From: Methylobacterium sp.
Lineage (GTDB): Bacteria; Pseudomonadota; Alphaproteobacteria; Rhizobiales; Beijerinckiaceae
Direction: 5' to 3'
Length of the DNA: 38,787 nt
Assembly (NCBI GenBank): GCA_013823325.1
Contig: PNLY01000053.1
Coordinates: 1-38,787 of the forward strand
Each line of letters starts with the position of its first letter. Within the stretch, counting starts at the first letter, position 1. Under the pieces are notes generated by a model that saw only the letters and a list, made by a program, of their open reading frames with translations, was not told the origin of the DNA and did no database searches. Position numbers and translations under genes: made by a program. Shown here in pieces: positions 1 to 9,047 of this stretch.

Positions 1-2295
1 TTGCTTGCCGAACAGGAACTCGAAGCGGCTGATCGGCGTCGAGCGGAAATTGGCGATCGAGCCGGTTTCCTTCTCGCGGACCACGCCGATCGCCGACATG
101 ATCGCCGGGATCAGGATCAGCATCAGCATGATCACGCTCGGCACCATCGCATTGGCGCTCTTGAAGGCCTGATTGTAGCGGAAGCGGGTCTCGATCATGA
201 CGGGTGTCGGCGCATGGCTCGACGCGGCCTGGGAGGCCGCGAAGCTCTGCACATATTGCGTCGCCAGCCCCGTGACATAGCCGCGCGTCGTCTCGGCCCG
301 GAACGGCATGGCGCCGTCGAGCCAGACCGAGAGTTCCGGCGTGCGGGTCGCCATCAGATCGCGACCGAAGGAGGGCGGGATCTCGATGACAAGCTGCAGC
401 TCGCCGCTTCTTAGCCTTTGATCCAGTTCGGCCGCGGAACGGATCGGCGCCTGCTCGGAGAAATAGCGCGAGCTGGAGAAGGCCTCTACGAGTTGCCGGC
501 TCTCCATCGAGTTGTCCTGATCGTAGGCCGCGAATTTCAGGTTCTCGACGTCGAAGGAGATGCCGAAGCCGAACGCCAGCATCAGCAGGAGCGGCCCGAG
601 GAAGGCGAAGCTCAGCCGGATCGGGTCGCGGAGCAGCTCCATCGTCTCGCGCCGCGTGCAGGCCCAGAGGCGGCGCGGATCGAAGCGGCGCGCTGCCGGA
701 GTCGGGCGCACGGCAGCGGCGTCAGACACGGAAGCCGGCTCCCCCGGCGCATCCGCGATGCCCGCGGCTTCCTTGAGATCGGCGATGAAGGACTCTTCCA
801 GCGTGTTTGCGCCGCGCTTTTCCACCAGCTCCTGCGGCGTGCCGACCGCAAGCACCTTGCCGGCATGCATGAAGGAGATGCGGTCGCAGCGTTCCGCCTC
901 GTTCATGAAATGCGTCGAGAGGAAGATGGTGACGCCGTCGTCGCGCGAGAGGTCGATCAGCGTGCGCCAGAAGGCATCACGCGCGATCGGATCGACGCCC
1001 GAGGTCGGCTCGTCGAGGATCAGCATCGCCGGGCGGTGCAGCACGGCGACGGCGAGTTGCAGGCGCTGGCGGATGCCGAGCGGCAGGCTGTCGGGCCGCT
1101 CATCGGCGACATCCGCAAGGTCGAAGCGGGTCAGAAGCTCGGCAATCCGGATCGGGATGTCGGCCGGCGGCAGATGGTAGAGCTCGGCATGCAGCACGAG
1201 GTTCTGGCGGACCGTCAGCTCGCTATAGAGCGAAAAAGCCTGCGACATGTAGCCGACGCGGCGGCGCGTCTCCATGTCGTCGGCCGCGAGCGGCTGGCCG
1301 AAGAGCTTGGCGGTGCCTTCGCTAGCCGGCAGCAGGCCAGTCAGCATCTTCATGGTCGTCGACTTGCCGCAGCCGTTCGAACCGAGGAAGCCGAAGATCT
1401 CGCCACGCCCGATGCGGAAGCTAACATGGTCCACCGCGACGAAATCGCCGAATCGCCGGGTCAGGCCCTCGGCCTCGATCGCGGGCGTGGCGTCGTCGTT
1501 GACGGCGCGCGGCCTGAGCGACACTGCCTGATGCTGGGCGCGTTTGGCTTTCGGCAGCAATGCGACGAAGGCATCTTCCAGCGTCGACTGCCCAGCTTTC
1601 TGACGTAGCTCGGCGGGCGTGCCGGTGGCGATCGCCTTGCCGTCGTCCATCGCGACGAGCCAGTCGAAGCGCTCGGCTTCCTCCATATAGGCGGTCGCGA
1701 CGATGACGCTCATGCCTGGGCGACGGGCGCGGATCGTGTCGATCAGGTCCCAGAACTGGCCGCGCGAGAGCGGGTCGACGCCGGTGGTCGGTTCGTCGAG
1801 GATCAGCAGGTCGGGATCGTGGATCAGCGCACAGCAGAGCGAGAGCTTCTGTTTCATGCCGCCGGAAAGCTTCGCAGCCGGCCGGCCTTCGAACGGGTCG
1901 AGCCCCGTTGCCTTGAGAAGCTCGTCGATGCGGCTGCGGCGCTCGGCGGCATCCTGTCCGAAGAGCCTGGCGTGGAAGTCGATGTTCTCGAAGACCGAGA
2001 GCGTCGGGTAGAGATTGCGCCCCAGTCCCTGCGGCATATAGGCGATGCGTCCGCGCCGAGCCTCTCGCTGGGTCTTGTCGCTCAGGTCGCCACCGAGGGC
2101 ATGGACGCTGCCCTGCTGGATCATCCGCACCCCAGCGACCAGCGCGAGCAAGGTCGATTTGCCGACCCCATCCGGCCCGATCACGCCGATCATGCGGCCG
2201 GAGGGAATGCCGAGCGTCAGCGCATCGAGAGCGATCACCTTGCCGTAGCGATGTGTGACCCCGGCAAGACTGGCGGCAAGGCCGTCCTGCGTCAT
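1..2295 (-). CDS. rbbA: RbbA/YhiH-like ABC transporter: two ATPase domains fused to a permease (3' end outside window)
   Basis: Read on the minus strand, the frame is open from the ATG at 2295 to the window edge (765 codons seen; the E. coli RbbA family is about 900 aa). ATPase domain 1 has Walker [10 protein letters not shown] at residues 40-48, a signature LSGGMKQK and Walker [14 protein letters not shown]. ATPase domain 2 has Walker [10 protein letters not shown] at about 305-313, a degenerate signature (LPLGIRQRL) and [12 protein letters not shown]. From about residue 550 an ABC-2-type permease begins, with a first membrane segment at about 561-580, a large extracytoplasmic part and a second segment at about 715-738 before the edge. 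The ATG overlaps the stop of the upstream HlyD gene by 4 bp (ATGA), so the two are translationally coupled. This is an exporter of unknown substrate; the family name comes from domain order, not from a known activity here. Confidence 0.9.
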   Translation of the reverse strand, partial: MTQDGLAASLAGVTHRYGKVIALDALTLGIPSGRMIGVIGPDGVGKSTLLALVAGVRMIQQGSVHALGGDLSDKTQREARRGRIAYMPQGLGRNLYPTLSVFENIDFHARLFGQDAAERRSRIDELLKATGLDPFEGRPAAKLSGGMKQKLSLCCALIHDPDLLILDEPTTGVDPLSRGQFWDLIDTIRARRPGMSVIVATAYMEEAERFDWLVAMDDGKAIATGTPAELRQKAGQSTLEDAFVALLPKAKRAQHQAVSLRPRAVNDDATPAIEAEGLTRRFGDFVAVDHVSFRIGRGEIFGFLGSNGCGKSTTMKMLTGLLPASEGTAKLFGQPLAADDMETRRRVGYMSQAFSLYSELTVRQNLVLHAELYHLPPADIPIRIAELLTRFDLADVADERPDSLPLGIRQRLQLAVAVLHRPAMLILDEPTSGVDPIARDAFWRTLIDLSRDDGVTIFLSTHFMNEAERCDRISFMHAGKVLAVGTPQELVEKRGANTLEESFIADLKEAAGIADAPGEPASVSDAAAVRPTPAARRFDPRRLWACTRRETMELLRDPIRLSFAFLGPLLLMLAFGFGISFDVENLKFAAYDQDNSMESRQLVEAFSSSRYFSEQAPIRSAAELDQRLRSGELQLVIEIPPSFGRDLMATRTPELSVWLDGAMPFRAETTRGYVTGLATQYVQSFAASQAASSHAPTPVMIETRFRYNQAFKSANAMVPSVIMLMLILIPAIMSAIGVVREKETGSIANFRSTPISRFEFLFGKQ

Positions 2296-3296
2296 GGCAG
2301 CTTCACGGCCAGCGAGTCAGGCCATTTCGCACTGGGCGAGGTCCGCACGAATCCGAGCCCACGCACACCGGTCTTCACCTGCCGGTGGTACTTGGCCAGC
2401 AATTGGGGATCGACCTGGAGCTTGGCGCGGAAGACGAGCTTCTCGCGTTCCTCGGCGGTCTCCACCGCCTTGGGCGTGAACTGCGCATCGGCTGCAACGA
2501 AGCTGACCGTCGCTGGAATCACATATTGCGGCACGGGATCGAGGATGATCCGCGCCTCGTCGCCAAGCGCGAGCTGCCCGGCCTGTGCCGCCGGCAGGTA
2601 GATCGTCATGTAGACATCCGACAAATCGAGGATGGTGACGACCCGCGTCCCGGCCGCGACGACCTCGCCTGTGCGGGCAAGCTGGTACTGGACGCGACCG
2701 CTGCGCGGCGCGAGCAGCACGAGATCGACCAGGATCGCCTTGATCTGCTCGGCATCGGCCTCGGAAGCGTGGATCGCGAACTGGGCCTGGTCGCGCTGCG
2801 CCTGCGCGGCGCGCAGCGCGGCATCGGCTGCGTCGGCCTTGGCCGCGCGCTGGTCGTCGACCTGCTTGCTGAGATAACCCTTCGCGACCAGTTCCTTGCC
2901 GCGTTCGGCGTCGGTGCGTGCAAGAATCTGATCGCTCTTGCGCTGGGCGATCAGCGCCTCGGCCTCCGCAAGCGCCTGCCGCGCGCGCAGCACCTGAGCC
3001 TGCGCGGCACGCAATTGCGCCTCGTATTCCGGCGAGGAAATGCGTGCGATCACCTGCCCGGCCGTGACCTCGTCGCCTTCCTTGACCGTGACCTCGGCCA
3101 GGCGGCCGGCATATTTCGAGGCGACGTCAATCTGCGTCGCTTCGATACGGCCATTGGTCTTGACGATGCCGTCGGGCATCGTGTCGCCGCGCAGCCGCTC
3201 GATCAGTGCCTTGATGCGGGATTGCGCCTGCGCCCCTGGCGCCGACAGGATGAGCGCAGCGAGAAGGGCTGTCGCTGCAGCGCGAAAGGGGCGCAT
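2292..3296 (-). CDS. HlyD-family periplasmic adaptor (YhiI-like)
   Basis: The 334-aa protein begins with a cleavable or anchoring signal ([18 protein letters not shown], then APGAQA). A biotinyl-lipoyl-like segment follows ([19 protein letters not shown], about residues 55-85). An alanine/glutamine-rich coiled-coil hairpin spans about 95-190, and a second lipoyl half plus beta-barrel follows ([18 protein letters not shown] onward). This is the layout of membrane-fusion proteins that link an inner-membrane ABC exporter to the periplasm or an outer-membrane channel. I chose the ATG at 3296 because GGAG lies 8-9 bases upstream and the signal peptide then starts cleanly; a longer frame to 3332 has neither. 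The gene is promoter-proximal and overlaps the ABC gene by 4 bp. Confidence 0.88.
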   Translation of the reverse strand: MRPFRAAATALLAALILSAPGAQAQSRIKALIERLRGDTMPDGIVKTNGRIEATQIDVASKYAGRLAEVTVKEGDEVTAGQVIARISSPEYEAQLRAAQAQVLRARQALAEAEALIAQRKSDQILARTDAERGKELVAKGYLSKQVDDQRAAKADAADAALRAAQAQRDQAQFAIHASEADAEQIKAILVDLVLLAPRSGRVQYQLARTGEVVAAGTRVVTILDLSDVYMTIYLPAAQAGQLALGDEARIILDPVPQYVIPATVSFVAADAQFTPKAVETAEEREKLVFRAKLQVDPQLLAKYHRQVKTGVRGLGFVRTSPSAKWPDSLAVKLP

Positions 3297-3596
3297 CTTG
3301 GATCTCCAAAAGAAGCAGGCATATGCGTTCAAGAGACTATTATCTTAGCATGCGACAAGCAGCCGGCCAGGCTGAGCAACCGCATCGGCGAATGCGTACG
3401 GCGGCGCCATGCGACCTTCGGCCGGCCTGTTGCACCTGATCACAGGGCAACAAGCCATGGCGCCAAAGTTCTCCGCGATCGCCGGCTGGCCGGTGCTGGG
3501 CAGGACAACGAAGAATGTCGATCGGGGATGACAAGCCGGCTTGAGCCCGAGCTCTTCATGCTCACGCCCGCCAGCCTGCCACGCCTAACCCGGCAC
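3297..3596. other. Intergenic region upstream of the hlyD-rbbA operon
   Basis: About 300 bp between the acetyltransferase stop and the HlyD start. No frame here looks like a protein. It must hold the promoter of the exporter operon, but I see no convincing -35/-10 pair. An imperfect inverted repeat (TTGCACCTG ATCA CAGGGCAA) spans about 3430-3450 and could be an operator or a weak hairpin. Confidence 0.4.
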
Positions 3597-4115
3597 TTAC
3601 CCGAGTCTCTTCCTGAGCACGACGAGGCGAACATCATCGGGACACTCGTCGACCTCGAATCCCTGCTCGCGCTCGATCTCGATCGCTTCGTGATTTTGAC
3701 GATCTTCCAGGGATTCGACGACTTTTACGCCCTTGGTCTCGGCGAAATTGCAGATGTGCCTGAGCAATTCCCAGCCGACGCCCTTGTGCTTGTATTCGCT
3801 CCGGATCGAGATCGCGACCTCCCCTCTCTCCAAGGCAGCGTCACAGGCCAACATGCCGGTGGCGACGATCGTCTTTCCGTCCTCGGTAAAGGCGATGAAG
3901 CTCTCGGTCTGTCGATGATCGATTTTCGTCATGGCTGCCAGACGATCGTGCCCCACCTCCCTGACGGTGGTCAGAAAGCGGAAGCGCAGATCCTCAGGCG
4001 TCACATGCGTGAAGAACTCGGCCAGTCCCGCCTCATCGTCGGGTTCGGCAGGCCGGACATGAAACGTGAAGCCCGTTCGGGTGCTCAAATCCCGGCTCAG
4101 ATCGTCGGTGATCAT
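3597..4115 (-). CDS. GNAT-family N-acetyltransferase
   Basis: A 172-aa single-domain GNAT protein. The N-terminus (FHVRPAEPDDEAGLAEFF) is the usual first strand and helix. The middle carries the acceptor-side strands (FIAFTEDGKTIVATGMLACD, EVAISIRSEYKHKGVGWELL). The KGVGWELLRHI part is the acetyl-CoA pyrophosphate loop (R/Q-x-x-G-x-G/A type). The C-terminal strand is GFEVDECPDDVRLVVLRKRL. It resembles the acetyltransferase part of protein lysine acetyltransferases of the Pat type, but the substrate cannot be read from sequence. The ATG at 4115 has GGAG about 10 bases upstream; a GTG at 4133 lies before that ribosome site. It lies 72 bp behind a candidate 43-aa gene that follows a FixK-type box, so both may be oxygen-regulated. 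Confidence 0.82.
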   Translation of the reverse strand: MITDDLSRDLSTRTGFTFHVRPAEPDDEAGLAEFFTHVTPEDLRFRFLTTVREVGHDRLAAMTKIDHRQTESFIAFTEDGKTIVATGMLACDAALERGEVAISIRSEYKHKGVGWELLRHICNFAETKGVKVVESLEDRQNHEAIEIEREQGFEVDECPDDVRLVVLRKRLG

Positions 4116-4187
4116 GCGGCTTTCTCCAGTCACTGCGCCCCTGCGCAGGCTCCATTCCTGTTCCGACGCCCTCCGGACATTGCGGCC

Positions 4188-4319
4188 TCACTGCGCGATG
4201 CCTGGCGTTCCAAGGGCGTCGAGCCGGGGCGTCCGGCATTTGGGCTGGCTGATAACCCGTCTCATGCCTTCTGCGAGGGCGGCCACGAACAGATCGACGT
4301 CATGATGATGTTCGATCAT
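4188..4319 (-). CDS. Candidate small protein, 43 aa, upstream of the acetyltransferase
   Basis: Starts with ATG at 4319 (MIEHHHDVDLFVAALAEGMR), ends with TGA at 4188, and is preceded by GGAACGGGG, a fair ribosome site. I recognise no family. The support is positional: a FixK-type box (4368-4381) lies 48 bp upstream, the spacing class seen at the other genes of this island, and the acetyltransferase follows 72 bp downstream in the same direction. It could instead be untranslated leader of the acetyltransferase mRNA. Confidence 0.4.
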   Translation of the reverse strand: MIEHHHDVDLFVAALAEGMRRVISQPKCRTPRLDALGTPGIAQ

Positions 4320-4367
4320 CCCCGTTCCGGTACGGCTATTCCGTACTCGCGGAATGTCTGAGCCGCT

Positions 4368-4381
4368 TTGCGGCAAATCAA
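4368..4381 (-). promoter_or_regulatory. FixK/FNR-type box (TTGATTTGCCGCAA on minus strand)
   Basis: The 14-mer fits TTGAT-N4-CGCAA and sits 48 bp before the candidate 43-aa gene, upstream of the acetyltransferase. The identical 14-mer recurs at 12269-12282 in front of a universal stress protein gene. Half-site logic follows the Crp/Fnr family; binding is inferred. Confidence 0.6.
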
Positions 4382-4868
4382 AGCGCGCAACGACAGCGCA
4401 CTACAATTGCCTCGTGTGACGTCCTGAAGGGAATTCTCGTTCTCCCTGAAGGCATTCTCATCGGCAGCGCATGAAAGAACGAGGTTCCCATGCTGCATCT
4501 TTCGGACCAAGCGCGGCATGATCGAAGTAGCATCGCGGCATGAGCTTGCCGCCAATGTGCTCCTCTGTGTCGCCGCAGTTCATGCTCTGGCGGCACTGCA
4601 TCATCGGCTGGCGCGAGGGGACGGCCTGCTCAAGCGCATCCGGTTCGCCACGCGGAAAGCGCCTCAGCGATGGGAGTAAGACGCCCCGTCTCCGGTGTCG
4701 GTCGAGCCGGACTTGAATGGTGCCGGCACAGCATCTGCCCGTCCCCGCGAGCACGTCTCGAAGAGCGTGATGTGTTCGCGCCGATAGCTGTCCTGGCGCG
4801 CTGTCGCGGGATGTTAGACCCGTCGACCATATTGTTTTTGTCGATCGCAGGCGTGTTTTCTCGCGGTT
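4382..4868. other. Non-coding stretch between two FixK-type boxes
   Basis: About 490 bp. Short frames exist on both strands but none has a ribosome site plus a recognisable protein. One minus-strand frame contains MPRCYFD, faintly like the start of DUF6894 proteins, with no further resemblance. I see no repeat, RNA gene or terminator. Confidence 0.4.
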
Positions 4869-4882
4869 TTGCGTTGAATCAA
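4869..4882 (+). promoter_or_regulatory. FixK/FNR-type box (TTGCGTTGAATCAA)
   Basis: TTGCG-N4-ATCAA ends 59 bp before the ATG of the alcohol dehydrogenase at 4942. That spacing suits class II activation, with the box centred near -41. Confidence 0.65.
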
Positions 4883-4941
4883 ATCCAACCGGACCAGTTC
4901 ACGGCAGGCTGATTTCATCTCGGCGCTTCCGGAGAGCGATC

Positions 4942-6075
4942 ATGTCCCCTGCCCTTCAATCAGATCTGCTGCCCACGACGCAGACGAGGCAAAAGCGTCA
5001 ATCCAAGATGATGTGCGCGGCCGTTTTCGTCGAGCCCGGCCGCATCGAGCTCGAGGACAAGCCGGTGCCTGAGCCCGGCCCGCTCGATGCGTTGCTGCGC
5101 ATCACGACCACGACGATCTGTGGCACCGATATCCATATCCTCAAGGGCGAGTATCCGGTGGCTCGCGGGCTGACGATCGGTCACGAGCCGGTCGGCGTGA
5201 TCGAGAAGCTCGGGTCGGAGGTGAAGGGCTTCCGGGAGGGCCAGCGGGTGATCGCCGGCGCGATTACGCCATCGGGACACAGCGCCGCCTGCCTTTGCGG
5301 CTGCCTCTCACAGGACGGTCCCGGCGAGCGCCATGGCTTCAAGGCCATGGGCGGCTGGCGCTTCGGCAACACCATCGACGGCGCGCAGGCCGAATACCTG
5401 CTCGTGCCTGACGCGATGGCCAATCTCGCGCATGTCCCTTCCGGCTTGACCGACGAACAGGTTCTGATGTGTCCCGACATCATGTCGACCGGCTTCTCCG
5501 GCGCCGAGAGCGGTGGAGTGAAGATCGGCGATTGCGTCGCCGTCTTCGCGCAGGGACCGATTGGCTTGTGCGCCACGGCAGGCGCCCTGCTGATGGGAGC
5601 AACTCGCATCATCGCCGTGGAAAGCATTCCGGAACGCCAGCAGATAGCGCGCCGGCTCGGGGCGGACGAGATCGTCGATTTCAGCAAGGGCGATCCGGTC
5701 GCCGAGATCATGCGGCTGACTGATGGACGCGGCGTTGATGTCGCGATCGAGGCGCTCGGCAAGCAGGAGACATTCGCGGCAGCACTCGCAGTTCTACGTC
5801 CCGGGGGAACACTGTCCTCGCTCGGCGTCTATTCAGGTGACCTGACGATTCCGCTCGGTGCCTTCGCAGCGGGTCTCGGCGACCATCGCATCGTCACCAC
5901 GCTATGCCCTGGCGGGAAGGAACGGATGCGCCGCCTGATCGACGTCGTCGACGCTGGGCGTATCGATCTGTGCGCGCTGGTCACGCATCGCTTCCCGCTG
6001 GAACGCATCAAGGAGGCGTATGAGCTCTTCGGCTCGCAGCGCGACGGCGTCCTCAAGGTCGCGATCACGCCCTAG
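4942..6075 (+). CDS. Zinc-dependent alcohol dehydrogenase (medium-chain, secondary-ADH-like)
   Basis: A 377-aa medium-chain dehydrogenase/reductase. Catalytic zinc ligands are visible as C60 (TTTICGTDIHI) and H81-E82 (TIGHEPVG), with the later acidic ligand in the MCPDIMSTGF segment. The Rossmann glycine motif is in VAVFAQGPIGLCATAGA, followed by the NAD(P) strand ending IIAVES. The usual four-cysteine structural-zinc lobe is replaced by a divergent loop (AACLCGCLSQ), as in NADP secondary alcohol dehydrogenases. It would interconvert alcohols and ketones or aldehydes in the cytoplasm, a likely redox outlet at low oxygen. The ATG at 4942 is chosen for GGAG seven bases upstream; an internal start near 5008 has no ribosome site. 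A FixK-type box lies 59 bp upstream. The gene stands alone and is followed by a hairpin. Confidence 0.88.
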   Translation: MSPALQSDLLPTTQTRQKRQSKMMCAAVFVEPGRIELEDKPVPEPGPLDALLRITTTTICGTDIHILKGEYPVARGLTIGHEPVGVIEKLGSEVKGFREGQRVIAGAITPSGHSAACLCGCLSQDGPGERHGFKAMGGWRFGNTIDGAQAEYLLVPDAMANLAHVPSGLTDEQVLMCPDIMSTGFSGAESGGVKIGDCVAVFAQGPIGLCATAGALLMGATRIIAVESIPERQQIARRLGADEIVDFSKGDPVAEIMRLTDGRGVDVAIEALGKQETFAAALAVLRPGGTLSSLGVYSGDLTIPLGAFAAGLGDHRIVTTLCPGGKERMRRLIDVVDAGRIDLCALVTHRFPLERIKEAYELFGSQRDGVLKVAITP

Positions 6076-6076
6076 C

Positions 6077-6105
6077 CGGCCGGGGAGAGCAGGTAATCCC
6101 GGCCG
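6077..6105 (+). terminator. Hairpin just after the alcohol dehydrogenase
   Basis: CGGCCGGG (6077-6084) pairs with CCCGGCCG (6098-6105) around a 13-base loop, starting directly behind the stop codon. There is no U-run, so it is either a weak terminator or an mRNA 3' stabiliser. Confidence 0.45.
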
Positions 6106-6355
6106 CTCGTCGCGGCGAAAATTCCGCAGCAGCAATCGCAGCCGAAGTTTTTTTGCCAGATTGAATGAAAGCCGCGACGCTCTGTTAAAGCGCCGCATGT
6201 CGACCGGTGGCTGCGGCGCAGCTCCGCGGCAAATTTCGATCGTTTCCAACTCACGGAACACGTGCTGTATTGATCCGGCGGCATGATCCGGGCGGGCGTG
6301 ATTCCGGTCGAGGTCATGGCTTAGCGTCAAGCCTCGGTCTCTTTTTGGAGCCCGG

Positions 6356-7888
6356 ATGCAGAGATCAACGGAAGCACACGAGATGCTGGCCGAGACGGTT
6401 CCGGCTGACATCCCATCCTCGGACACGGTCGAGCGGTTCGTTCTTCTGGTGCTCGACGCCAGCGGACGGATTTGCAGCGTCAGCGCAGGCTGCGAGCAGG
6501 TGATCGGATGGAGCGCTGGCGAGCTCTGCGGGCAGTCACATCATCTGTTGTATGGCGAACAGGATCAGGGGACGGGACGCCCAGCGTCCGACCTGCGCGC
6601 TGCCGAGCTGAAGGAACTCAGGCTCGAGGCGCCGCGCCGGACCAAGAGCGGCACCGAATTACAGGCTCGGATCATCATCTCGGCTCTGCACGGGGATCGG
6701 AAACAGATCCTCGGCTTCGGAGTGGTGCTCCGCGACGCAAGCCAGCAGCGCAGCGCCGAAGGAGTCCTGCGCGCCAACGAAGCGCATTTGCGTTCGATCC
6801 TCGATACGGTGCCTGACGCGATGATCGTCATCGACGAACGGGGCCGCGTTCAATCGTTCAGTGCCGCGGCGGTTCGGCAATTCGGCTACGAGCCGGAGGA
6901 GGTCATCGGCCAGAACGTTAAGATGCTGATGCCGGACCCGTACCGCTCGCAGCATGACGGCTATATCGGGCGCTACCTCACGACTGGCGAGAAGCGGATC
7001 ATCGGAATCGGCCGTGTCGTCGTCGGTCAGCGCAAGGATGGCTCGACCTTCCCGATGGAGCTCTCGGTCGGCGAGATGCGCTCGGGCGGCCAACGCTATT
7101 TCACCGGCTTCATCCGCGACCTGACGGAACGCCAGCAGACGGAAACCCGCCTGCAGGAGCTTCAATCCGAGCTCGTGCACATGTCCCGCTTCACTGCCCT
7201 CGGCGACATGGCTTCGACGCTCGCTCATGAATTGAACCAGCCGCTGACGGCGATCACGAACTACCTCAAAGGCTGCCACCGCATCCTGCAGAGGTTCGAA
7301 GGCGACGAGTTCCAGCTGCTGCGCGATGGAGTCAACCAGGCGGCCGAGCAGGCCTTGCGGGCCGGCCAGGTGATCCGGCACCTGCGCGAGTTCGTCGCGC
7401 GCGGCGAGAGCGAGAGGCATGTCGAAGCGCTGCCGAAGCTCATCGAGGAAGCGAGCGCACTGGCGCTCGTCGGCGCCAAGGAAAAGGGTGTGCGCATAAC
7501 CTTCGCGCTCGATCCTGCGGCCGCTTACGTTTTGGCAGACCGGATCCAGGTCCAGCAGGTCCTGTTGAACCTGATCCGCAACGCCCTCGAAGCCATGTCC
7601 GGCTCGCAACGGCGCGAACTTTCGATCGCGACCCGGGCTGCCGGCGACGAGTTGATCGAGATCAGCATCGCAGACACGGGCGCCGGCATCAGCCCAGCCG
7701 TCGCCGAGCAGTTGTTCCAACCGTTCATGACGACCAAGAAGCAGGGCATGGGCGTCGGCTTGTCCATCTGCCGAACCATCGTCGAAGCGCATGGCGGGAA
7801 GATCTGGGCCGATAGTCGTTCTGGCGAAGGGACCACCTTCAGCTTTACGTTGCGCGCGGTCGATCCCGGAGAGTTCCAAAATGGCTGA
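6356..7888 (+). CDS. fixL: Oxygen-sensing heme PAS histidine kinase FixL
   Basis: A 510-aa protein, close to Bradyrhizobium FixL (505 aa). An N-terminal PAS domain (about 25-130) is followed by the heme PAS domain (about 140-260). The heme-binding residue falls at H200 (PYRSQHDGY) and the oxygen-responsive arginine at R220 (RIIGIGR), the same numbers as in Bradyrhizobium FixL. The kinase core has H291 in the H-box ([12 protein letters not shown]), the N-box [11 protein letters not shown]1 DTGAGI and G2 GMGVGLSI. No transmembrane segment is seen, so it is probably cytosolic. At low oxygen the unliganded heme allows autophosphorylation and transfer to FixJ. The ATG at 6356 has GGAG five bases upstream. 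Its stop overlaps fixJ by 8 bp. No FixK-type box was found in its promoter. Confidence 0.95.
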   Translation: MQRSTEAHEMLAETVPADIPSSDTVERFVLLVLDASGRICSVSAGCEQVIGWSAGELCGQSHHLLYGEQDQGTGRPASDLRAAELKELRLEAPRRTKSGTELQARIIISALHGDRKQILGFGVVLRDASQQRSAEGVLRANEAHLRSILDTVPDAMIVIDERGRVQSFSAAAVRQFGYEPEEVIGQNVKMLMPDPYRSQHDGYIGRYLTTGEKRIIGIGRVVVGQRKDGSTFPMELSVGEMRSGGQRYFTGFIRDLTERQQTETRLQELQSELVHMSRFTALGDMASTLAHELNQPLTAITNYLKGCHRILQRFEGDEFQLLRDGVNQAAEQALRAGQVIRHLREFVARGESERHVEALPKLIEEASALALVGAKEKGVRITFALDPAAAYVLADRIQVQQVLLNLIRNALEAMSGSQRRELSIATRAAGDELIEISIADTGAGISPAVAEQLFQPFMTTKKQGMGVGLSICRTIVEAHGGKIWADSRSGEGTTFSFTLRAVDPGEFQNG

Positions 7889-8504
7889 AGAGCCGGTCGT
7901 TCATATCGTTGATGACGACGCGGCAGTGCGACAGTCACTGTCGTTCCTCCTTGCCTCGGATGGCCTGCCGGTCAGGCTGCACGAGTCGGCGGTCGCATTC
8001 CTCGACAAGGTCGGCGCCGGTGGTAGGGGCTGTGTGGTGACCGACGTCCGGATGCCCGAGATCGATGGCATCGAATTCCTGCGCCGTCTCAGGCAGAACG
8101 GCTACGCCATGCCGGTCATTGTGATGACCGGCCATGCCGACGTGCCCCTGGCCGTCGAGGCGATGAAGGAGGGAGCGCTCGATTTCGTCGAGAAGCCCTT
8201 CGACGACGAGACGATCCTCGGCGCGGTCCGCTCGGCATTGAGCCGCCATCGTGAGCGTTTCCGCATCGACAACGAGACGCAGGAGATCAGGCAGCGCCTT
8301 CAATCATTGTCCGAACGCGAACGTCAGGTGCTGGATGGGCTGGTCGCAGGCAAGGCAAACAAGGTGATCGCCTTCGACCTCGACATCAGTCCTCGGACAG
8401 TCGAGATCTACCGCGCCAATGCCATGACGAAAATGCAGGCGCGTAGCCTGTCCGAGCTCGTCCGCTTCGTGCTTCTTGCCGGGGCCAAGGAAGACAAGCC
8501 CTAA
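7881..8504 (+). CDS. fixJ: Response regulator FixJ
   Basis: A 207-aa two-domain regulator, the usual FixJ length. The receiver carries the acidic pair D11-D12 ([10 protein letters not shown]), phospho-acceptor D55 (CVVTDVRMP), the threonine in IVMTGHAD and lysine in FVEKPFDD. The C-terminal LuxR/NarL-type HTH begins at about residue 140 ([20 protein letters not shown], then [13 protein letters not shown]). The start is ATG 7881, inside the end of fixL, with GGAGAG upstream. Translational coupling and co-transcription with fixL are clear. Known role in the family: phosphorylated FixJ activates fixK. Here a fixK-like gene lies 540 bp downstream behind a receiver-only gene. Confidence 0.94.
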   Translation: MAEEPVVHIVDDDAAVRQSLSFLLASDGLPVRLHESAVAFLDKVGAGGRGCVVTDVRMPEIDGIEFLRRLRQNGYAMPVIVMTGHADVPLAVEAMKEGALDFVEKPFDDETILGAVRSALSRHRERFRIDNETQEIRQRLQSLSERERQVLDGLVAGKANKVIAFDLDISPRTVEIYRANAMTKMQARSLSELVRFVLLAGAKEDKP

Positions 8505-8511
8505 GGGATTT
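8499..8511. repeat. Left arm of an inverted repeat flanking the receiver gene
   Basis: CCCTAAGGGATTT, spanning the fixJ stop codon. Its reverse complement, AAATCCCTTAGG, recurs at 8965-8976 just behind the receiver gene. Each arm lies upstream of a presumed FixJ target, the receiver gene and fixK, so they are candidate FixJ sites; this is inference. Confidence 0.45.
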
Positions 8512-8554
8512 CCCGGAATTTCCGAAGAGCCTGGCGAGCGCGATAACGGCTCGC

Positions 8555-8965
8555 ATGTCTGTCGAGAACCTTCCGACGTTGGAAGCCACCGGGCCGGTGA
8601 TCATCGTCGACGATGATCCCGCCGTCCTGCGTTCGCTGAAGTTCGCCCTCGAGATCGAGGGGCTCGACGTCCGCATCTATGGCGATGCGCAAAGCCTTCT
8701 TTTCGACGACGATCTTCCTGCCCGTGGCTGCCTCCTCATCGATTATGCGATGGCCGGGATGGATGGCTTCGAGCTGGTCGAGCGGCTGAGGCGTCGCAAC
8801 GTTTGGCTTCCGGCAATCCTCATGACCGGTCTTCTCAGCCGGGAGGTGCGAGAGCGCGCGAGACGGGCGGGCTTCTGCAAAGTGCTCGAGAAACCCCTGC
8901 ATGACGGCGCGCTGCTCGACGGAATCCGAAGCGCCCTGACGCGATCGCAAGAACGGCCTCAGTAA
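8555..8965 (+). CDS. Stand-alone receiver-domain protein between fixJ and fixK
   Basis: A 136-aa single receiver domain: acidic pocket at VIIVDDDPAV (D19-D21), phospho-acceptor D63 (LLIDYAMAGMD), threonine T91 (LMTGLL) and K113 (LEKPLHD). There is no output domain. Such proteins can act as phosphate sinks or shuttles for a kinase; with fixL-fixJ in front, competition for phosphoryl groups from FixL is a reasonable guess. The spacing to fixJ is 50 bp, and an inverted repeat brackets the gene. In other alphaproteobacteria FixT inhibits FixL, but FixT also exists as a non-classical receiver, so I do not equate them. ATG 8555 lacks a strong ribosome site. Confidence 0.85.
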   Translation: MSVENLPTLEATGPVIIVDDDPAVLRSLKFALEIEGLDVRIYGDAQSLLFDDDLPARGCLLIDYAMAGMDGFELVERLRRRNVWLPAILMTGLLSREVRERARRAGFCKVLEKPLHDGALLDGIRSALTRSQERPQ

Positions 8966-8977
8966 AATCCCTTAGGA
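8965..8977. repeat. Right arm of the inverted repeat, upstream of fixK
   Basis: AAATCCCTTAGGA begins at the last base of the receiver stop codon and ends about 70 bp before the fixK start. It mirrors 8499-8511 and is a candidate FixJ operator for fixK. Confidence 0.45.
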
Positions 8978-9047
8978 GTGTATCGGATTTTGGCCGGGTT
9001 CCGCGGGAGGTAGAACGTCATCACAGATTGCAAGCGGAGACATGCCG

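Noticed and set aside
418..1608. A 396-codon plus-strand open frame
   Set aside because: It is the mirror of the RbbA-like gene, whose minus-strand frame has two full Walker motifs.
3430..3443. TTGCACCTGATCAC as a further FixK box
   Set aside because: The second half-site is off (ATCAC), and it is about 130 bp from the HlyD start, outside the spacing class of the others.
2385..4361. A 658-codon plus-strand open frame
   Set aside because: It runs antisense through the HlyD and acetyltransferase genes, has no family resemblance, and is explained by high GC on the opposite strand.
4458..4540. Minus-strand frame containing MPRCYFD, like the start of DUF6894 proteins
   Set aside because: Similarity ends after seven residues, and the frame stops soon after without the family core.
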